Shown: positions 1 through 10,281 of the stretch, in pieces
How positions within the stretch are numbered: position 1 is the first letter of the stretch
Layout of the letters: the number at the start of each line of letters is the position of its first letter
Source: Actinomycetota bacterium
GTDB taxonomy: Bacteria; Actinomycetota; Acidimicrobiia; Acidimicrobiales; Microtrichaceae
NCBI GenBank assembly: GCA_016703525.1
Contig: JADJBW010000002.1
Span: 186,001-250,000, forward strand
Direction of reading: 5' to 3'
Length of the DNA stretch: 64,000 nt
Notes under the pieces: model-generated
Database searches by the model: none
Told to the model about the DNA's origin: nothing
Seen by the model: the letters and a program-made list of their open reading frames with translations, nothing else
Position numbers and translations under genes: made by a program

Positions 1-572
1 ATCGTTCCGCAGAGCGCGGCGAGGGTGACGATCGCCGTGGCGATGGTGGTGGTGGTCGCGCCACCGAGGTGGTGCAGGCTCGGCTGCACGGCGAGGGCGG
101 TGAGGGAGATGGCGGGTAGGACCAGCCAGCCCGTCAGGCGGTCGAGCGTGACCGACGCGAACGCTCTCGGCCGATCGTCGAGTTCGCGCCCCAGCCGGGA
201 GATCCGGACGACGTCGCCGCCGAAGGCCGTCGGCAGCACGTTCGACACGAACTGCCCCGCAAGCGTGTGCGAGATCATGGAGCGCGGCGCTGGGGCCTTC
301 TGTCCGGCGCCGAGCATCGGCACCAGCACCGCTCGCCATCGCATCGCGGAGGCGACCTGAGCCGCCAGCAGCATGCCAGCGGCACCGACGAGCCACCAGG
401 GTGTGGCGGCGCTCCATCGTGGGCCGAGGTCGCGCCAGTGCACGTCGGGGAGGCGCCACATGAGCAACGCCAACATCGCGAGGCTGACGGTGATCCGACC
501 GACGATGTTCCACCGCGATCTGCGACGGGTGGGAGCGGGGTGGGAGAACTCGTCGATTCGCCATTGTGTCAC
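1..572 (-). CDS. Lysylphosphatidylglycerol synthase TM-region/UPF0104-like flippase, 3' end cut by window edge
   Basis: Only the N-terminal ~190 residues are present; the gene runs off the left edge. The frame opens at a GTG (position 572, minus strand). It shows an Arg-rich start, a first membrane segment (ITVSLAMLALLMW), a second (WWLVGAAGMLLAAQ), and then the family hallmark FVSNVLPTAFGGDVVR, matching the N-x-LPT-x-GGD-x-R motif of the LPG_synthase_TM/AglD-like family of lipid-linked-sugar or aminoacyl-lipid flippases. A further hydrophobic stretch follows at the edge. It is divergent from the hydrolase at 619 with a 46-bp gap, so the two probably share a promoter region. The substrate cannot be inferred. 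The start is chosen as the first in-frame GTG before the first membrane helix. Confidence 0.72.
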   Translation of the reverse strand, partial: MTQWRIDEFSHPAPTRRRSRWNIVGRITVSLAMLALLMWRLPDVHWRDLGPRWSAATPWWLVGAAGMLLAAQVASAMRWRAVLVPMLGAGQKAPAPRSMISHTLAGQFVSNVLPTAFGGDVVRISRLGRELDDRPRAFASVTLDRLTGWLVLPAISLTALAVQPSLHHLGGATTTTIATAIVTLAALCGT

Positions 573-618
573 CTGGGTCGGTCGCGTCGGCCACCCGGCG
601 TCGCCGTACCCTGTCGGG

Positions 619-1456
619 ATGTCGATCGAGGTAAGCGAGTCGCGCGTCGTCGCGGGCGACGTCGAGTTGGCGGTGGTCCAGGCGGGCGCCGGAGGCGAGC
701 CGTTGCTGCTCGTGCATGGCTTTACGGGCTCCAAGGAGGACTTCGGCGACGAGATGGAGCGGCTGGCCGCGCGTGGCTTTCACGTGGTCGCCCCCGACCT
801 GCGCGGCCACGGATCGAGCGACCAACCTGGCGACGAGGCGGACTACTCGCTGGCGGTGTTCGCCGATGACATGTGGGCACTCGCCGACGCCGTCGGCTGG
901 GACCGGTTCCACCTGCTCGGCCACTCGATGGGTGGGATGATCGCCCAGGTGATGGTGCTCGCCCGGCCCGATCGCGTGCACCGCTTGGTCCTGATGGACA
1001 CCCACCATGGTGTGGTTCCCGATCTCGATCCCGACATCATCGCCCTCGGCGTCCACGTGGCCCGCACCGAGGGCCTCGCGGTGATCCAGGCTGTTCTCAA
1101 GATGGGCCGAGACCCGCTGACGAATCCCGCACATGACCGCGTGTCGCGAGCGTCCGGGCTACGAGGAGTGGTCCGACGCGAAGATGCTGCGCTGTTCGGC
1201 GGTGATGTACGCGTCGATGCTCGCCCAGCTCGCGTCGACCGAGGATCGCCTCGACCGGCTCAGCGCGATCGGCTGCCCGGCGCTGGTGATGGTGGGCGAG
1301 TTGGACGCTCCCTTCCTCGACGCGTCGAAGCGGATCGCCGAGCGGATCCCCGCCGCGACGCTCGACGTGCTGCCACTCGGGGGCCACTGCCCGCAGTTCG
1401 AGGCGACCGACGCGTGGCGCGCATCGTTCGACCGGTTCCTTCCTGGCACACCCTGA
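619..1456 (+). pseudogene. Alpha/beta hydrolase, frame-disrupted near 1135
   Basis: This is an alpha/beta-hydrolase-fold enzyme of about 279 residues once the frame is restored. The N-terminal part (from ATG 619) has the oxyanion segment LLLVHGFTGS, the DLRGHGSS loop and the nucleophile elbow GHSMGG, with Ser as nucleophile. The C-terminal part lies one frame over from about 1133 (RERPGYEEWSD) and has the acid strand ALVMVGELDAPF and the catalytic His region LPLGGHCPQFE. The switch needs one extra base removed in the stretch 1125-1145. Family similarity continues without loss of residues, so sequencing error is more likely than decay. The substrate is unknown; such enzymes include lactonases, esterases and C-C hydrolases. 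It is divergent from the flippase-like gene and convergent with the ABC permease. Confidence 0.75.
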
Positions 1457-1495
1457 GGTCGTTGGCCGTCGCAGACCTCGCTGCGAGCGGTGCGC

Positions 1496-4402
1496 TCAGT
1501 CGTCGCGGCGCAGCGCATCGGCCGCGGAGATTCGTGCGGCGCTGACCGCCGGCACGAGCGCGGCGACAAGCGCTGCGACCACCGCGCGCCGACGACGAGC
1601 GAGAGTCGTGCCCAGGGAACCGCGAGGCGCGACGCCACGAGGGCGAACGTGGTGGAGTCCACCACGAGCCGCTTGGCGGTTATGACTGCGAGCGACACGC
1701 CGATCCCGCTGGCGAGCACGGCGACGAGCGCCGCCTCCACCAGGAACGACCACGCGATCGGCCCAGTGCCGACCCCGAGCGCACGCAGCGTCGCGAATTC
1801 GCGGCGACGCTCGCGCCCGCTGCGAACCAGCACGACGCCGAGCCCGGCGATCCCGATGACGAGTCCTGCCGCCAGGTACGCCTGGAGCAGGCCGAGGAAG
1901 CCTCGAGTTTGCGCCTGCTCGTCGTCGACGATTTGAACGAAGGTGGTTGCCTCACCCCCTCGGGCGGCCAGGTCGGCCCCGAGATGTGCGGCCAGGCGGT
2001 TGGGGGTCCAGCCTCGATCGGCGCGCACGAAGTAGCGCGTGGGGCGGGCCTGGGCCTGAGGGGCGACCTCGGCGAACAGGTCGGGGCCCACCAGCGCCCC
2101 GTGGCGCACGAAGCCCGACGCGAGCACGCCGGCGACGGTGACGCTGCGGTGTCCGCCGGCGGCGGTGCCGATCTCGATCACGTCGCCCGGGCGGAGCGAC
2201 CTGACGGTCTCGGTGGTGCCATCGGCGAGGAACGGGTCGGGCACGATCGCCAGGTCGGCGGATGCCGCCACGGCGGCGAAGGCCGAACGGTCGTCGGCGA
2301 AGGTGCCGAGGCGTGCCGACAGTTCGGGGGCGCCGAAGGCGAGGAGGCGGTCGTCGAATCCGGTGAGCCGGCCCTCTCGGCCCTGCGGAAACTCGGTCGT
2401 GCGGAACTCGACCCGCGCCCGCGTCAGCGGTGCGATCCGGCTCACGCCGGTGCTCTGCTCGAGCACCTGTGCCGACACCGTGCTCGCCGCCTCGACATCG
2501 ACCACCAGGTCGAACCCGGCGGAGATCTGCGCCGGAGCGCCTTCGACCGCTGTGCCGATCGTGGTGGCGAGGGTGGCGAGGAAGCCGAGGCTGAACACCA
2601 CGAGCGAGAACATCGTGACGACCAGTCCGGTGCGCCCGAGATGCGCGAGCGGCGAGGCCAGGCCCAAACGCGCGGTCAGGGCGAATCGCCCCAGATGGTC
2701 GGTGATGCTGCGCAGCGCCGGCGCGAGTGCGAGCAGCGCGACGACGGCGGCGCCGACCGACAGGATCCCGAGGGTCAGGAAGACCGCGATGCCTGATCCC
2801 CGGAGTTGATCGGGCCACCACGAGAACGCACCGAGCAGCCAGACCAGGGATGCGACGCCACCCATCAGGCGAGCCGGCCGACGCCGGTGTGGCGCCACGA
2901 GTTGCTCGATCCCCGCCGCCGCGACGACAGGTCCGGCGAGCACGCCGATCCCCTCGGTACCGTTGAATCCCCACCATGTCAGCGCGACGCCCACGAGCGT
3001 GATCGCTGCGCCGCCGGTGGTGGCCCGATGGCGGAGGCGCCGCGCCTGCGCCGGGTCGGTGAGTCCCGGACCGCGGCGACGACGTCGAACCGCGAGATCC
3101 GTGCAGTCGCAATCGTCAGGGCCCCATCGACACGACGTACCCGCTGGTCGCCGCCGCGACGAGGGTGCTCCACTCGGCGTGCGTCGTGATACGCAGCGAC
3201 GATCCGGGATCGGCCACGATGCCGCGCGCGGCAGCAACGACGAGCCCGGCGAGCGCGGCGCCGAGCGCGGTGCCGACGATCGCGGCCACAGCGGCAGTGA
3301 TCGACCCCTCGACCACGAATGCGGTGACGACGCCACTCCGGCGCAGGCCGAGCGCTCGCAGCACGCCGAGCTCGCGTCGGCGCTCCTCGGCGAGCATCAC
3401 GACCAGGTTCACGAGCAGGAGGATGCCGGCGGCGATGCTGAAACCGCCGATGCCGAGAAAGATGGTTCGGAGGCGATCGCCGGTGCGCGTCGCTCGCTCG
3501 ATGACGTCGCGTTTGGGGGCGCTGACCTGGGTGCGCAGTCGCAGGTCCTTCGAATCGTCGCGGGTGAGGGCGCGAAGCTGTCGAACGACCTGTTTGGCAT
3601 AGCGGTCGGTGTTGAAGACGCCCCCGTCGAGCGAGATGAGCAGCGCTCCGGTCGGCGGTGTCGCGACCCGTGTAGCCGGCGTTGCCGAGCCGGCGGTCTG
3701 CCCCGCTCGGGTCTGCAGCGTGCCGGGTGCCACCAGGATGTCGCAGTACCCCGCGAGCCCCACGGTCGGAAGCACTCGATCGATCCGGGCGGACCACGAG
3801 GTGCCGACGGCATGCACGGTGATCTCGTCGCCGACTCCGGCACCGAGACGGGCGGCGGTCCGCTCGTTCACCGCCGCAGCGTCGTTTGTGGGCGTCGAGC
3901 CCGCGGCCGCGAACCCCCCGATCGAGCGGTCCGGGCCGAAGTGGCGTGCCGACGCGAACTCGATCTCGGCAACGCACGATCGCGGGAGGACCTTCGGTGT
4001 GGCGTCGGGCTCGTTGGCCGACGGCAGGGTCAAGGTGGCGCCGGCGGTCACCGCGGTCATCATGCCGTCGACGTGAGGAAGCCCTGCATGCGCTACCACG
4101 TCCTCGATGTGGTGGAGCTCGCGACTCACGTCCGCGGGTGGGGTGACCGTGACCATCACGTCGAGCGGGCCGAAGTTCGTTCGAGCGATGTCTCGTAGCG
4201 ACGCGTCGAACGAATCGCCGACGACGAGCGCCGCGGTGATCGTGGCTGCGCCGAACATCGCGCCCAGCACGATCAACGCGGTCTCGCTCGGCCGATGTGC
4301 GAGGTGACGCGCTGCGAGGCGACGCACGAGTGGTCGCCGAGCGAGCCCGAGCACGGTGACGGCGAGTGAGACCGCAGCGAGTGCGGCGACGGCGGTCGTC
4401 AC
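1496..4402 (-). pseudogene. FtsX/MacB-like ABC transporter permease, frame-disrupted at three places
   Basis: This is a two-module FtsX-type permease of about 970 residues. Its GTG start overlaps the stop of the ATPase gene (GTGA at 4399-4402). Module one has an N-terminal helix, a large extracellular region with PTVGLAGYCDILV, then helices around GIGGFSIAAGILLLVNLVVM followed by the EERRRELGVLRALG motif typical of FtsX domains, ending in ARISRFDVVAAVRD. Module two repeats the pattern with RRREFATLRALGVG and ends ISAADALRRDD. The frame changes at about 3120 (a G run reads GGGG where GGGGG restores the frame), about 3065 and about 1595, each consistent with one lost base. With the adjacent ATPase it should form a MacB/LolCDE-like exporter or lipoprotein-release-type complex; the cargo is unknown. 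Confidence 0.78.
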
Positions 4403-5121
4403 GACGGCGAGGGCGCGCCGCTGACCGAGTCCACCGATGCGCCGGTGTCGGAGCCGTCTCCGACTCGCCCGTCGCGAACGTGGATGCGTCGAGTGCCGGC
4501 GGCGCCGATGGTGGGATCGTGCGTGACCACGATCAGGGTCTGACCGGCCTGGTTGAGTTCGCTGAGCAGGTCGAGGACCGACGCCGCCGTCTCGCCATCC
4601 AGATTGCCCGTCGGCTCGTCCGCCCACACGATTCGCGGTTCGGCGACGAGGGCCCGAGCGATGGCCACGCGCTGTTGTTCCCCACCCGACAGCTCGTTCG
4701 GCCGGTGCCGCATGCGCTCGGCGAGCCCGACGCGTTCGAGCATGTCGGTGGCGAGGCGCCGAGCCGTCGCGGCGCGAACGCCTGCGACCAGCAACGGCAC
4801 CTCGACGTTCTCGACTGCGGTGAACACGGTCAGCAGGTTGAAGCTCTGGAAGACGAATCCCATCGCGGCGCCGCGGCGCGTGGTTCGTTCGGCATCGGAC
4901 ATCGTCACGAGGTCGTCGCCGTCGAGCTCTATCGATCCGCTGTCGACCGTGTCGAGCCCGGACAGGCAGTTCAACAGGGTGGTCTTGCCGTGGCCGGAGG
5001 GTCCCATCACGGTGACGAATTCGCCGGCCTCGATATCGAGGTCGACCGACCGGAGGGCGTGCACGGTTTGGTATCCGGTGCGGTAGGCCTTCGTGACCCG
5101 TCGGGCGCGCAGCAGGGGCAT
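4399..5121 (-). CDS. ABC transporter ATP-binding protein, MacB/LolD-type
   Basis: This is a 240-residue ATPase of the LolD/MacB/FtsE subfamily. It powers the FtsX-type permease encoded immediately downstream, with which it overlaps by four bases. Visible motifs are Walker A GPSGHGKTT (residues ~40-48), the Q-loop region FVFQSFNLL, the signature LSGGEQQRVAIARAL, Walker B IVWADEPTGNLD, and the switch His in VVTHDP. Length and motif spacing are normal for the family. The C-terminal ~25 residues are Ser/Asp-rich and unconserved. The ATG at 5121 is the natural start, because the family opening (LLRARRVTKAYRTG) follows directly. The gene order ATPase-permease indicates co-translation. Confidence 0.92.
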   Translation of the reverse strand: MPLLRARRVTKAYRTGYQTVHALRSVDLDIEAGEFVTVMGPSGHGKTTLLNCLSGLDTVDSGSIELDGDDLVTMSDAERTTRRGAAMGFVFQSFNLLTVFTAVENVEVPLLVAGVRAATARRLATDMLERVGLAERMRHRPNELSGGEQQRVAIARALVAEPRIVWADEPTGNLDGETAASVLDLLSELNQAGQTLIVVTHDPTIGAAGTRRIHVRDGRVGDGSDTGASVDSVSGAPSPS

Positions 5122-5220
5122 CCCTCAAGTCTCATCGCGCTGCGGCTGCGGCGCCGAATCGGCTTTCGGGTGGGGCGATCGCCGCCATCGGCGTCGCCGT
5201 GGACAGCGGCCCGGGGGCGT

Positions 5221-5583
5221 CTACCGTCGGCCGGCCGGGAGCTCTGCGGGAACAGGCCAGAGCACGACACGCTCTCGTTCTCCGGTGCGGCCGGGGGAGG
5301 GGCGGTGCCACTGCGGCCGATGCTCACGCCGTGGCGTGACGGCGAACAGTGCGTTGCGACGGCGCGGCATCGGCGCCGAGCGGACGTGCGACCGCCGATC
5401 GCGACCCGCTCGACGGAGGGCGGTGCTGAGCGCTCCGACCCCCGTGATGGTGGTCGCCGCTCCGGCGACGGCAATGCCGGGACCCTGGAACGAACACACG
5501 ATGGCCATGCCCCCGCCGAAGGTGGCGGCGGAGCCGTACGACATCAGGGCGGCCGTGACGGCGCGACGCGAGATTCCGGACAT
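5221..5583 (-). CDS. Hypothetical small protein with N-terminal hydrophobic region
   Basis: This is a 120-residue frame with high third-position GC starting at ATG 5583. Residues ~8-60 are Ala/Gly-rich and hydrophobic (around SAATFGGGMAIVC and GIAVAGAATTITGVGAL), possibly one or two membrane segments. The rest is Arg-rich and looks disordered. It lies between the thioesterase and the ABC operon on the same strand. No family is recognised. The strongly basic tail and lack of recognisable homology keep confidence low; it could be spurious. Confidence 0.35.
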   Translation of the reverse strand: MSGISRRAVTAALMSYGSAATFGGGMAIVCSFQGPGIAVAGAATTITGVGALSTALRRAGRDRRSHVRSAPMPRRRNALFAVTPRREHRPQWHRPSPGRTGERERVVLWPVPAELPAGRR

Positions 5584-5668
5584 GCACGTCTGCTTCGGCG
5601 CGTCTCCCCGGGTGCTTGAGCGATCAACGTGGCTGTCGGTGCGGGGGAAACCGTTCCCGTCGCCGGTG

Positions 5669-6049
5669 CTACGCCGTGGACTTCGCGAGGAAGGCCTCTC
5701 GGTCGATGACCACCCGGGTGACCTTCCCGGCGGCGACGATGCCTCGATCGTCGTGTGCCGTGACCGTGTACACGAGACGGCGCCCCTCGATCCGGTCGAG
5801 GCTCGCCTCGGCCTTGACCGTCGACCCGATTGCGACCGGGTGGAGGTGATCCAAACGGACCGACAGGCCAACCGTGGTCGTCCCCTCGACGAGGTGCCCG
5901 GCCAGGGCGGTGATCGCCGCTTCCTCGCACAACGCGATGAGGCGCGGCGTCCCGAGCACGGGTACATCGCCGGATCGCCACGCCAGTGCGGTGTCGGCCT
6001 CGCTCACGCACAACGTCAGGGCGGCGGTGAGCCCAGTTTCGATCGTCAC
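5669..6049 (-). CDS. FlK-like hot-dog thioesterase
   Basis: This is a 126-residue single hot-dog-domain protein resembling the fluoroacetyl-CoA thioesterase (FlK) family. The family pattern is visible: TALAWRSGDVPVLGTPRLIALCEEAA near the start, then TTVGLSVRLDHLHPVAIGST, followed by the strand RRLVYTVTAHDDRGIVAAGK and VVIDREAFL at the end. FlK-family proteins hydrolyse small acyl-CoA thioesters; most members do not see fluoroacetate, and the acyl substrate here is unknown. It is a single gene divergent from the tldD operon, with about 110 bp between the starts. Full length for the family. Confidence 0.82.
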   Translation of the reverse strand: MTIETGLTAALTLCVSEADTALAWRSGDVPVLGTPRLIALCEEAAITALAGHLVEGTTTVGLSVRLDHLHPVAIGSTVKAEASLDRIEGRRLVYTVTAHDDRGIVAAGKVTRVVIDREAFLAKSTA

Positions 6050-6162
6050 GGCCGATACGATAAGGACTCCCCGAGCCCGCCGCTAGGCCGGTGGTCCGAG
6101 GCGGTCCGGCCGCCCGCACTTCCGTGGTCGTATCGGCGTCGCTTCTTTGAGAAAGGCGATCA

Positions 6163-7572
6163 GTGACCGACACCGGCCCACTCATCGATGACGACGTCAT
6201 CGCCAAGGTCCTCGAGGCGGCGTCGGGCCGTGGCGCGGAGTTCGCCGAGGTCTTCGCTGAGGATCGGCGCTCGTCCAGCGCGGTGCTCGACGATGCCAAG
6301 GTCGAGGAACTCACCTCGGGGCGCGATCGCGGCGCCGGAATTCGCGTGGTGGTCGGCAACTCGACGGGGTTCGCCCACACCTCGGATCTCAGCGAGGCGG
6401 GCCTTCTCGCCACGGCCGAGATCGCTGCGGCGGCAGCGCGAGGCGGCGGTGGAGCGCTCGCGCCGAGGGAGTTGCGCCGGGTCGATGCCGCGCGGCCGAA
6501 CGCGATCGAGGTGCTGCCGGGCGATGTCGACAAGGCGCGCAAGGTCGAGCTGCTCGGTCGGGCGGACGCTGCGGCCAGAGCGGCCGGCTCGTCGATCTCG
6601 CAGGTGACGGCGCGGTATTCCGACGGCCGTCGGCGCATCCTCGTCGCCAACACCGATGGCACCCTTGCGACCGACGACCAGGTGCGAACCGTGTTCTCGA
6701 TCGTGTCGGTCGCGAGCGGCGATACCGGTCTACAGACCGGCCGTGAGGCCGTTGGGCACACGGTGGGATTCGAGCTGTTCGATCGCTACGACGTCGAAGA
6801 GCTCGCGCGCCGCTCCGCAGAGCGTGCGATCACCAAGCTCTTGGCACGTCCGGCGCCAAGCGGGCAGATGACGGTGGTCATCGGTTCGGGCGGCGGCGGT
6901 GTGATGTTCCATGAGGCGTGCGGGCACGGCCTCGAAGCCGATCTGGTGGCGAAGGGTGCGTCGGTGTTCCGGGATCGGATCGGAGAGCAGGTCGCGTCGC
7001 CGCTGGTCACGCTGGTCGACGACGGCACGATGGGCGGCGAGTGGGGGTGCTTCGCCGTCGACGACGAGGGACGTCCGGCGCAGCGCAACACGCTCATCTC
7101 CGAGGGTGTGCTCGTCGACTACATGTGGGACGGCCTGCGTGCTCGGCGCGAGGGCCGACCGTCGTCGGGAAACGGTCGCCGCCAGAGCTACCAGCACCTG
7201 CCGATGGTGCGGATGACGAACACGTACCTGCTCGGCGGCGAGAGCACGCCGGAGGAGATCATCGCCGACACCGCCGATGGGGTGTACATCGCCCACCTCG
7301 GTGGTGGCCAGGTGAACACCGCCACCGGTGACTTCGTCTTCGGCATGACCGAGGCGTACCTGATCGAGAGCGGCCGCATCACGGAGCCGCTGCGAGAGGG
7401 CAACCTCATCGGCAACGGTCCCGAGGTGCTCCTGAACATCGATGCGGTGGGCAACGATTTCGCGATGGGCCCGCCTGGGACCTGCGGCAAGGACGGCCAG
7501 GGCGTCCCGGTGGGCGACGGCGTACCGACCTTGCGAGTGCACGGGCTCACGATCGGCGGAACAGCGGCGTGA
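6163..7572 (+). CDS. tldD: TldD metalloprotease subunit
   Basis: This is a 469-residue TldD-family zinc metallopeptidase. In characterised systems TldD forms a heterodimer with TldE/PmbA that degrades unfolded peptides and matures or destroys peptide natural products such as microcin B17. The metal-site motif is present as HEACGH (H250, E251, H255), with the downstream Cys in PGTCGKDGQ near residue 445. The C-terminal GLTIGGTA is typical. The GTG start follows a purine-rich GAGAAAGG ribosome-binding site at 6149-6156. The stop overlaps the next start (GTGA), so tldD and the two TldE-type genes are translationally coupled. All catalytic residues are present, so this should be the active subunit. 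Confidence 0.93.
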   Translation: MTDTGPLIDDDVIAKVLEAASGRGAEFAEVFAEDRRSSSAVLDDAKVEELTSGRDRGAGIRVVVGNSTGFAHTSDLSEAGLLATAEIAAAAARGGGGALAPRELRRVDAARPNAIEVLPGDVDKARKVELLGRADAAARAAGSSISQVTARYSDGRRRILVANTDGTLATDDQVRTVFSIVSVASGDTGLQTGREAVGHTVGFELFDRYDVEELARRSAERAITKLLARPAPSGQMTVVIGSGGGGVMFHEACGHGLEADLVAKGASVFRDRIGEQVASPLVTLVDDGTMGGEWGCFAVDDEGRPAQRNTLISEGVLVDYMWDGLRARREGRPSSGNGRRQSYQHLPMVRMTNTYLLGGESTPEEIIADTADGVYIAHLGGGQVNTATGDFVFGMTEAYLIESGRITEPLREGNLIGNGPEVLLNIDAVGNDFAMGPPGTCGKDGQGVPVGDGVPTLRVHGLTIGGTAA

Positions 7573-8918
7573 CTTCCGACGAACTGGTGACGATCGCCGA
7601 GTCCGTCCTGGCGCGAGCCAAGTCGGGCGAGCAGATCGAAGTCGTCACGGCGCACTCCACCGATACCGAAGTGCGCGCGTACGAGGGCGAGGTGGAGTCC
7701 TTCTCCTCGGCCGACACGTATGGCGTGGGCATCCGAGTCGTGCGCGACGGCCGGCAGGGATTCGCCTCTGCCGGAACCCTCGATCGCGAGGTGCTGGCCG
7801 AGGTCCTTGCCGATGCTCGCGACAACCTGCGGTTCGCCTCGGTCGACCCGTTCGTCGCCCTGGCCGAACCCGACGGCGTCGCGCCGGTGGAGCTCGCGTT
7901 GTTCGACCAGCGACTGGTCGACTTCGCGACCGAGTCGAAGATCGATCTCGTGCTCGAGTTGGAACGCCGCGTGCTCGCGGCCGATCCGCGCATCGTCGGT
8001 GTCGAGTCGGTCGAGTTCGCCGATTCGGTCGATACGACGGTCGTGCTCTCGACAACCGGTATTCGGGCGGTATCACGCACGTCGGGGTGCAGCGCGGCGG
8101 TGTACAACCTGGCCGGCGATGGCGACGACGTCGCGACCGGATTCGGGTTCTCGCTCGGGCGTCACCCGGGCGAGCTCGACCTCGACGTGGTGGTCGCCGA
8201 CGCGACTCGCCGAGCGACCCAGATGCTCGGCGCCCAGCGCGCACCGTCGCAGCGGCTCACGGTGGTGTTCGACCCCTGGGTGAGCGCGCAGTTCCTCGGG
8301 ATCGTCGCCGACGCGTTCTCGGGCACTGAGGTGTTCCGTGGCCGGTCCTTCTTGGCGGATCGCGTCGGAGAGACGGTCGCGTCGCCGAAATTCACCCTCG
8401 CCGAGGACCCGACCGACCAACGATGGATGGGCGCATCCGCCGTGGACGATGAGGGCATGGCGTCGCGCCGTGTCGAGTTGTTCGACGGCGGCGTCGTCCG
8501 CGGCTTCGTCCACGACGCCTACTCGGCACGGGCTCTGGGCGCGGCCTCGACCGGCTCGGCCGTGCGGTCGGGCTTTCGGTCGACGCCGTCGGCCGGCGCT
8601 CGGTCGGTCGTGCCCACCCCGGGCCACCTCGACGACGCCGCGCTTATCGCGTCGGTCGGCAACGGGCTGTGGGTGTCCGACGTGCAGGGTCTCCACTCAG
8701 GCGTGAATCCGGTATCGGGCGACTTCTCCACGGGCATCGAGGGTCGCCTGATCCGGGGAGGCGAGCTGGCCGAACCGGTGCGCGAAGTCACGATCGCATC
8801 GACGCTGCAGCGGATGCTGGCGGAGATCGTCGAGGTGGGCGACACGCTCGTCGCGCTGCCGATGAACGCCGCCGGCGTCACGTTGGTGATCGGCGACGTC
8901 ACGTTGTCGGGCTCATGA
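7569..8918 (+). CDS. pmbA: TldE/PmbA-family protein, copy 1
   Basis: This is a 449-residue PmbA/TldE-type protein, the non-catalytic partner of TldD. It lacks the HExxxH motif, as expected for TldE. Family segments include EGEVESFSSADTYGVGIRVV near residues 35-55, GRSFLADRVGETVASPKFT in the middle, and the C-terminal block VQGLHSGVNPVSGDFSTGIEG followed by VREVTIASTLQRML. The GTG start overlaps the tldD stop, and the stop overlaps the next start (ATGA at 8915-8918). It is a tandem paralogue of the following gene with the same length, so it arose by duplication. Confidence 0.9.
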   Translation: MTSDELVTIAESVLARAKSGEQIEVVTAHSTDTEVRAYEGEVESFSSADTYGVGIRVVRDGRQGFASAGTLDREVLAEVLADARDNLRFASVDPFVALAEPDGVAPVELALFDQRLVDFATESKIDLVLELERRVLAADPRIVGVESVEFADSVDTTVVLSTTGIRAVSRTSGCSAAVYNLAGDGDDVATGFGFSLGRHPGELDLDVVVADATRRATQMLGAQRAPSQRLTVVFDPWVSAQFLGIVADAFSGTEVFRGRSFLADRVGETVASPKFTLAEDPTDQRWMGASAVDDEGMASRRVELFDGGVVRGFVHDAYSARALGAASTGSAVRSGFRSTPSAGARSVVPTPGHLDDAALIASVGNGLWVSDVQGLHSGVNPVSGDFSTGIEGRLIRGGELAEPVREVTIASTLQRMLAEIVEVGDTLVALPMNAAGVTLVIGDVTLSGS

Positions 8919-10264
8919 GCGCGGCGCGCGATCTCGCCGGTGTCGCTCGTTCGGTCGCGGAGCGGGCGGAGCGAGGCGAAGACGTCGACGTGATGGTGTC
9001 GACGGGACGTTCCACCATTGTTCGGGTGCACGGCGGTGAGGTCGAGTCGTTCACGTCTGCCGAGTCCTTCGCCATCGGCATCCGCGTGATCTCCGACCAT
9101 CGCCAGGGCTTTGCCGCAGCGGGCTCGATCGACCCCGACGTGATCGCCGAGACGCTCGCGGAGGCGCGCGACAACGTGCGCTTCGGGGAACGCGACGACT
9201 GCTTCGGCCTTGCCGAGCCGGACGGCGTCGCTGCGGTCGAGCACGACCATTGGGACGATGCGTTGGTATCGATGTCGGCCGACGAGAAGATCGAGCGCGC
9301 TCGGGCGCTGGAGGCCCGGGCGCTCGCTGCCGATCCGCGCGTGACGGGTGTTCGCACCGCGACGTGGAGCGATGTCAGCGGTGAGACGGCGTACGCGACG
9401 AGTCGTGGCCTGGCCGTGTCCGAGCGTGGTGCGTCGTGTTCGGTCGGACTGCAGGTGCTGGCGCACGACGGCACCGAGCCGCAGACCGGCGCCGCCGGTG
9501 ACGCTGCTCGACGCAGCGCCGATCTGGACGACGCGCGAATCGTGGATCGCGCCGTCGAGCGGGCCACACGGCTCTTCGGTGCAACGAAGCCGTCGTCGTG
9601 TCGCACCACGATCGTGCTCGAGCCTCGGCTCGCGATGACGCTGCTCGGCATCTTCGCCGGCATGGTCGACGGTGAGTCCGTGCTGAAGGGTCGATCGCCG
9701 TTCGCCGACCGATCGGGCGAGACCGTCGCATCTCCGTTGCTGACGCTGCTCGACGACCCGACGGATCGGAGGTCGATCGCTGCGTCGAGCTTCGACGGGG
9801 AGGGCCTGGCGTGCCGGCCGAATCCGCTGCTCGGCGGGGGTGTGCTCGGTCCGTTCCTGCAGAACTCCTACACGGCGCGTCGTACGGCCACCCGCTCGAC
9901 CGCCTCTGCGCTGCGCAGTGCCCGGTCGCTACCCGGCGTTGGCGCCCAGGTACTGATCGTGCAGCCGGGCACGACGCCGGTCGACGAGTTGATTGCGGGC
10001 CTCGACGACGGCGTCTTCGTCACGTCGTTGCAGGGGCTGCACTCGGGAGTGAACTCGGTGTCGGGCGACTTCTCGGTCGGTGCCGACGGGCTGATGATCG
10101 CCGGCGGATCCATCGGCCGGCCTGTCCGCGAGTTCACGCTCGCTTCGACGATCCAGCGCATGCTGGCCCAGGTGCTCGCGGTGGGCGACGACCTGGAGTG
10201 GCTCCCCTCCGGCGACGCATCGCCCACCCTCGCGATCGGTGACGTGGCGCTCAGCGGCTCGTGA
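8915..10264 (+). CDS. pmbA: TldE/PmbA-family protein, copy 2
   Basis: This is the second TldE-type protein, also 449 residues, clearly paralogous to the preceding gene: GGEVESFTSAESFAIGIRVI, GRSPFADRSGETVASPLLT and LQGLHSGVNSVSGDFSVGADG occur at equivalent places. The HExxxH motif is absent. The ATG overlaps the upstream stop (ATGA), so this is the third gene of the coupled operon. One TldD with two TldE paralogues suggests alternative heterodimers or a partner specialised for a particular peptide; the sequence alone does not tell which. The ATG at 8915 is preferred over upstream in-frame starts because the family N-terminus begins there. Confidence 0.9.
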   Translation: MSAARDLAGVARSVAERAERGEDVDVMVSTGRSTIVRVHGGEVESFTSAESFAIGIRVISDHRQGFAAAGSIDPDVIAETLAEARDNVRFGERDDCFGLAEPDGVAAVEHDHWDDALVSMSADEKIERARALEARALAADPRVTGVRTATWSDVSGETAYATSRGLAVSERGASCSVGLQVLAHDGTEPQTGAAGDAARRSADLDDARIVDRAVERATRLFGATKPSSCRTTIVLEPRLAMTLLGIFAGMVDGESVLKGRSPFADRSGETVASPLLTLLDDPTDRRSIAASSFDGEGLACRPNPLLGGGVLGPFLQNSYTARRTATRSTASALRSARSLPGVGAQVLIVQPGTTPVDELIAGLDDGVFVTSLQGLHSGVNSVSGDFSVGADGLMIAGGSIGRPVREFTLASTIQRMLAQVLAVGDDLEWLPSGDASPTLAIGDVALSGS

Positions 10265-10281
10265 TCGGGCCCGACGGACCG

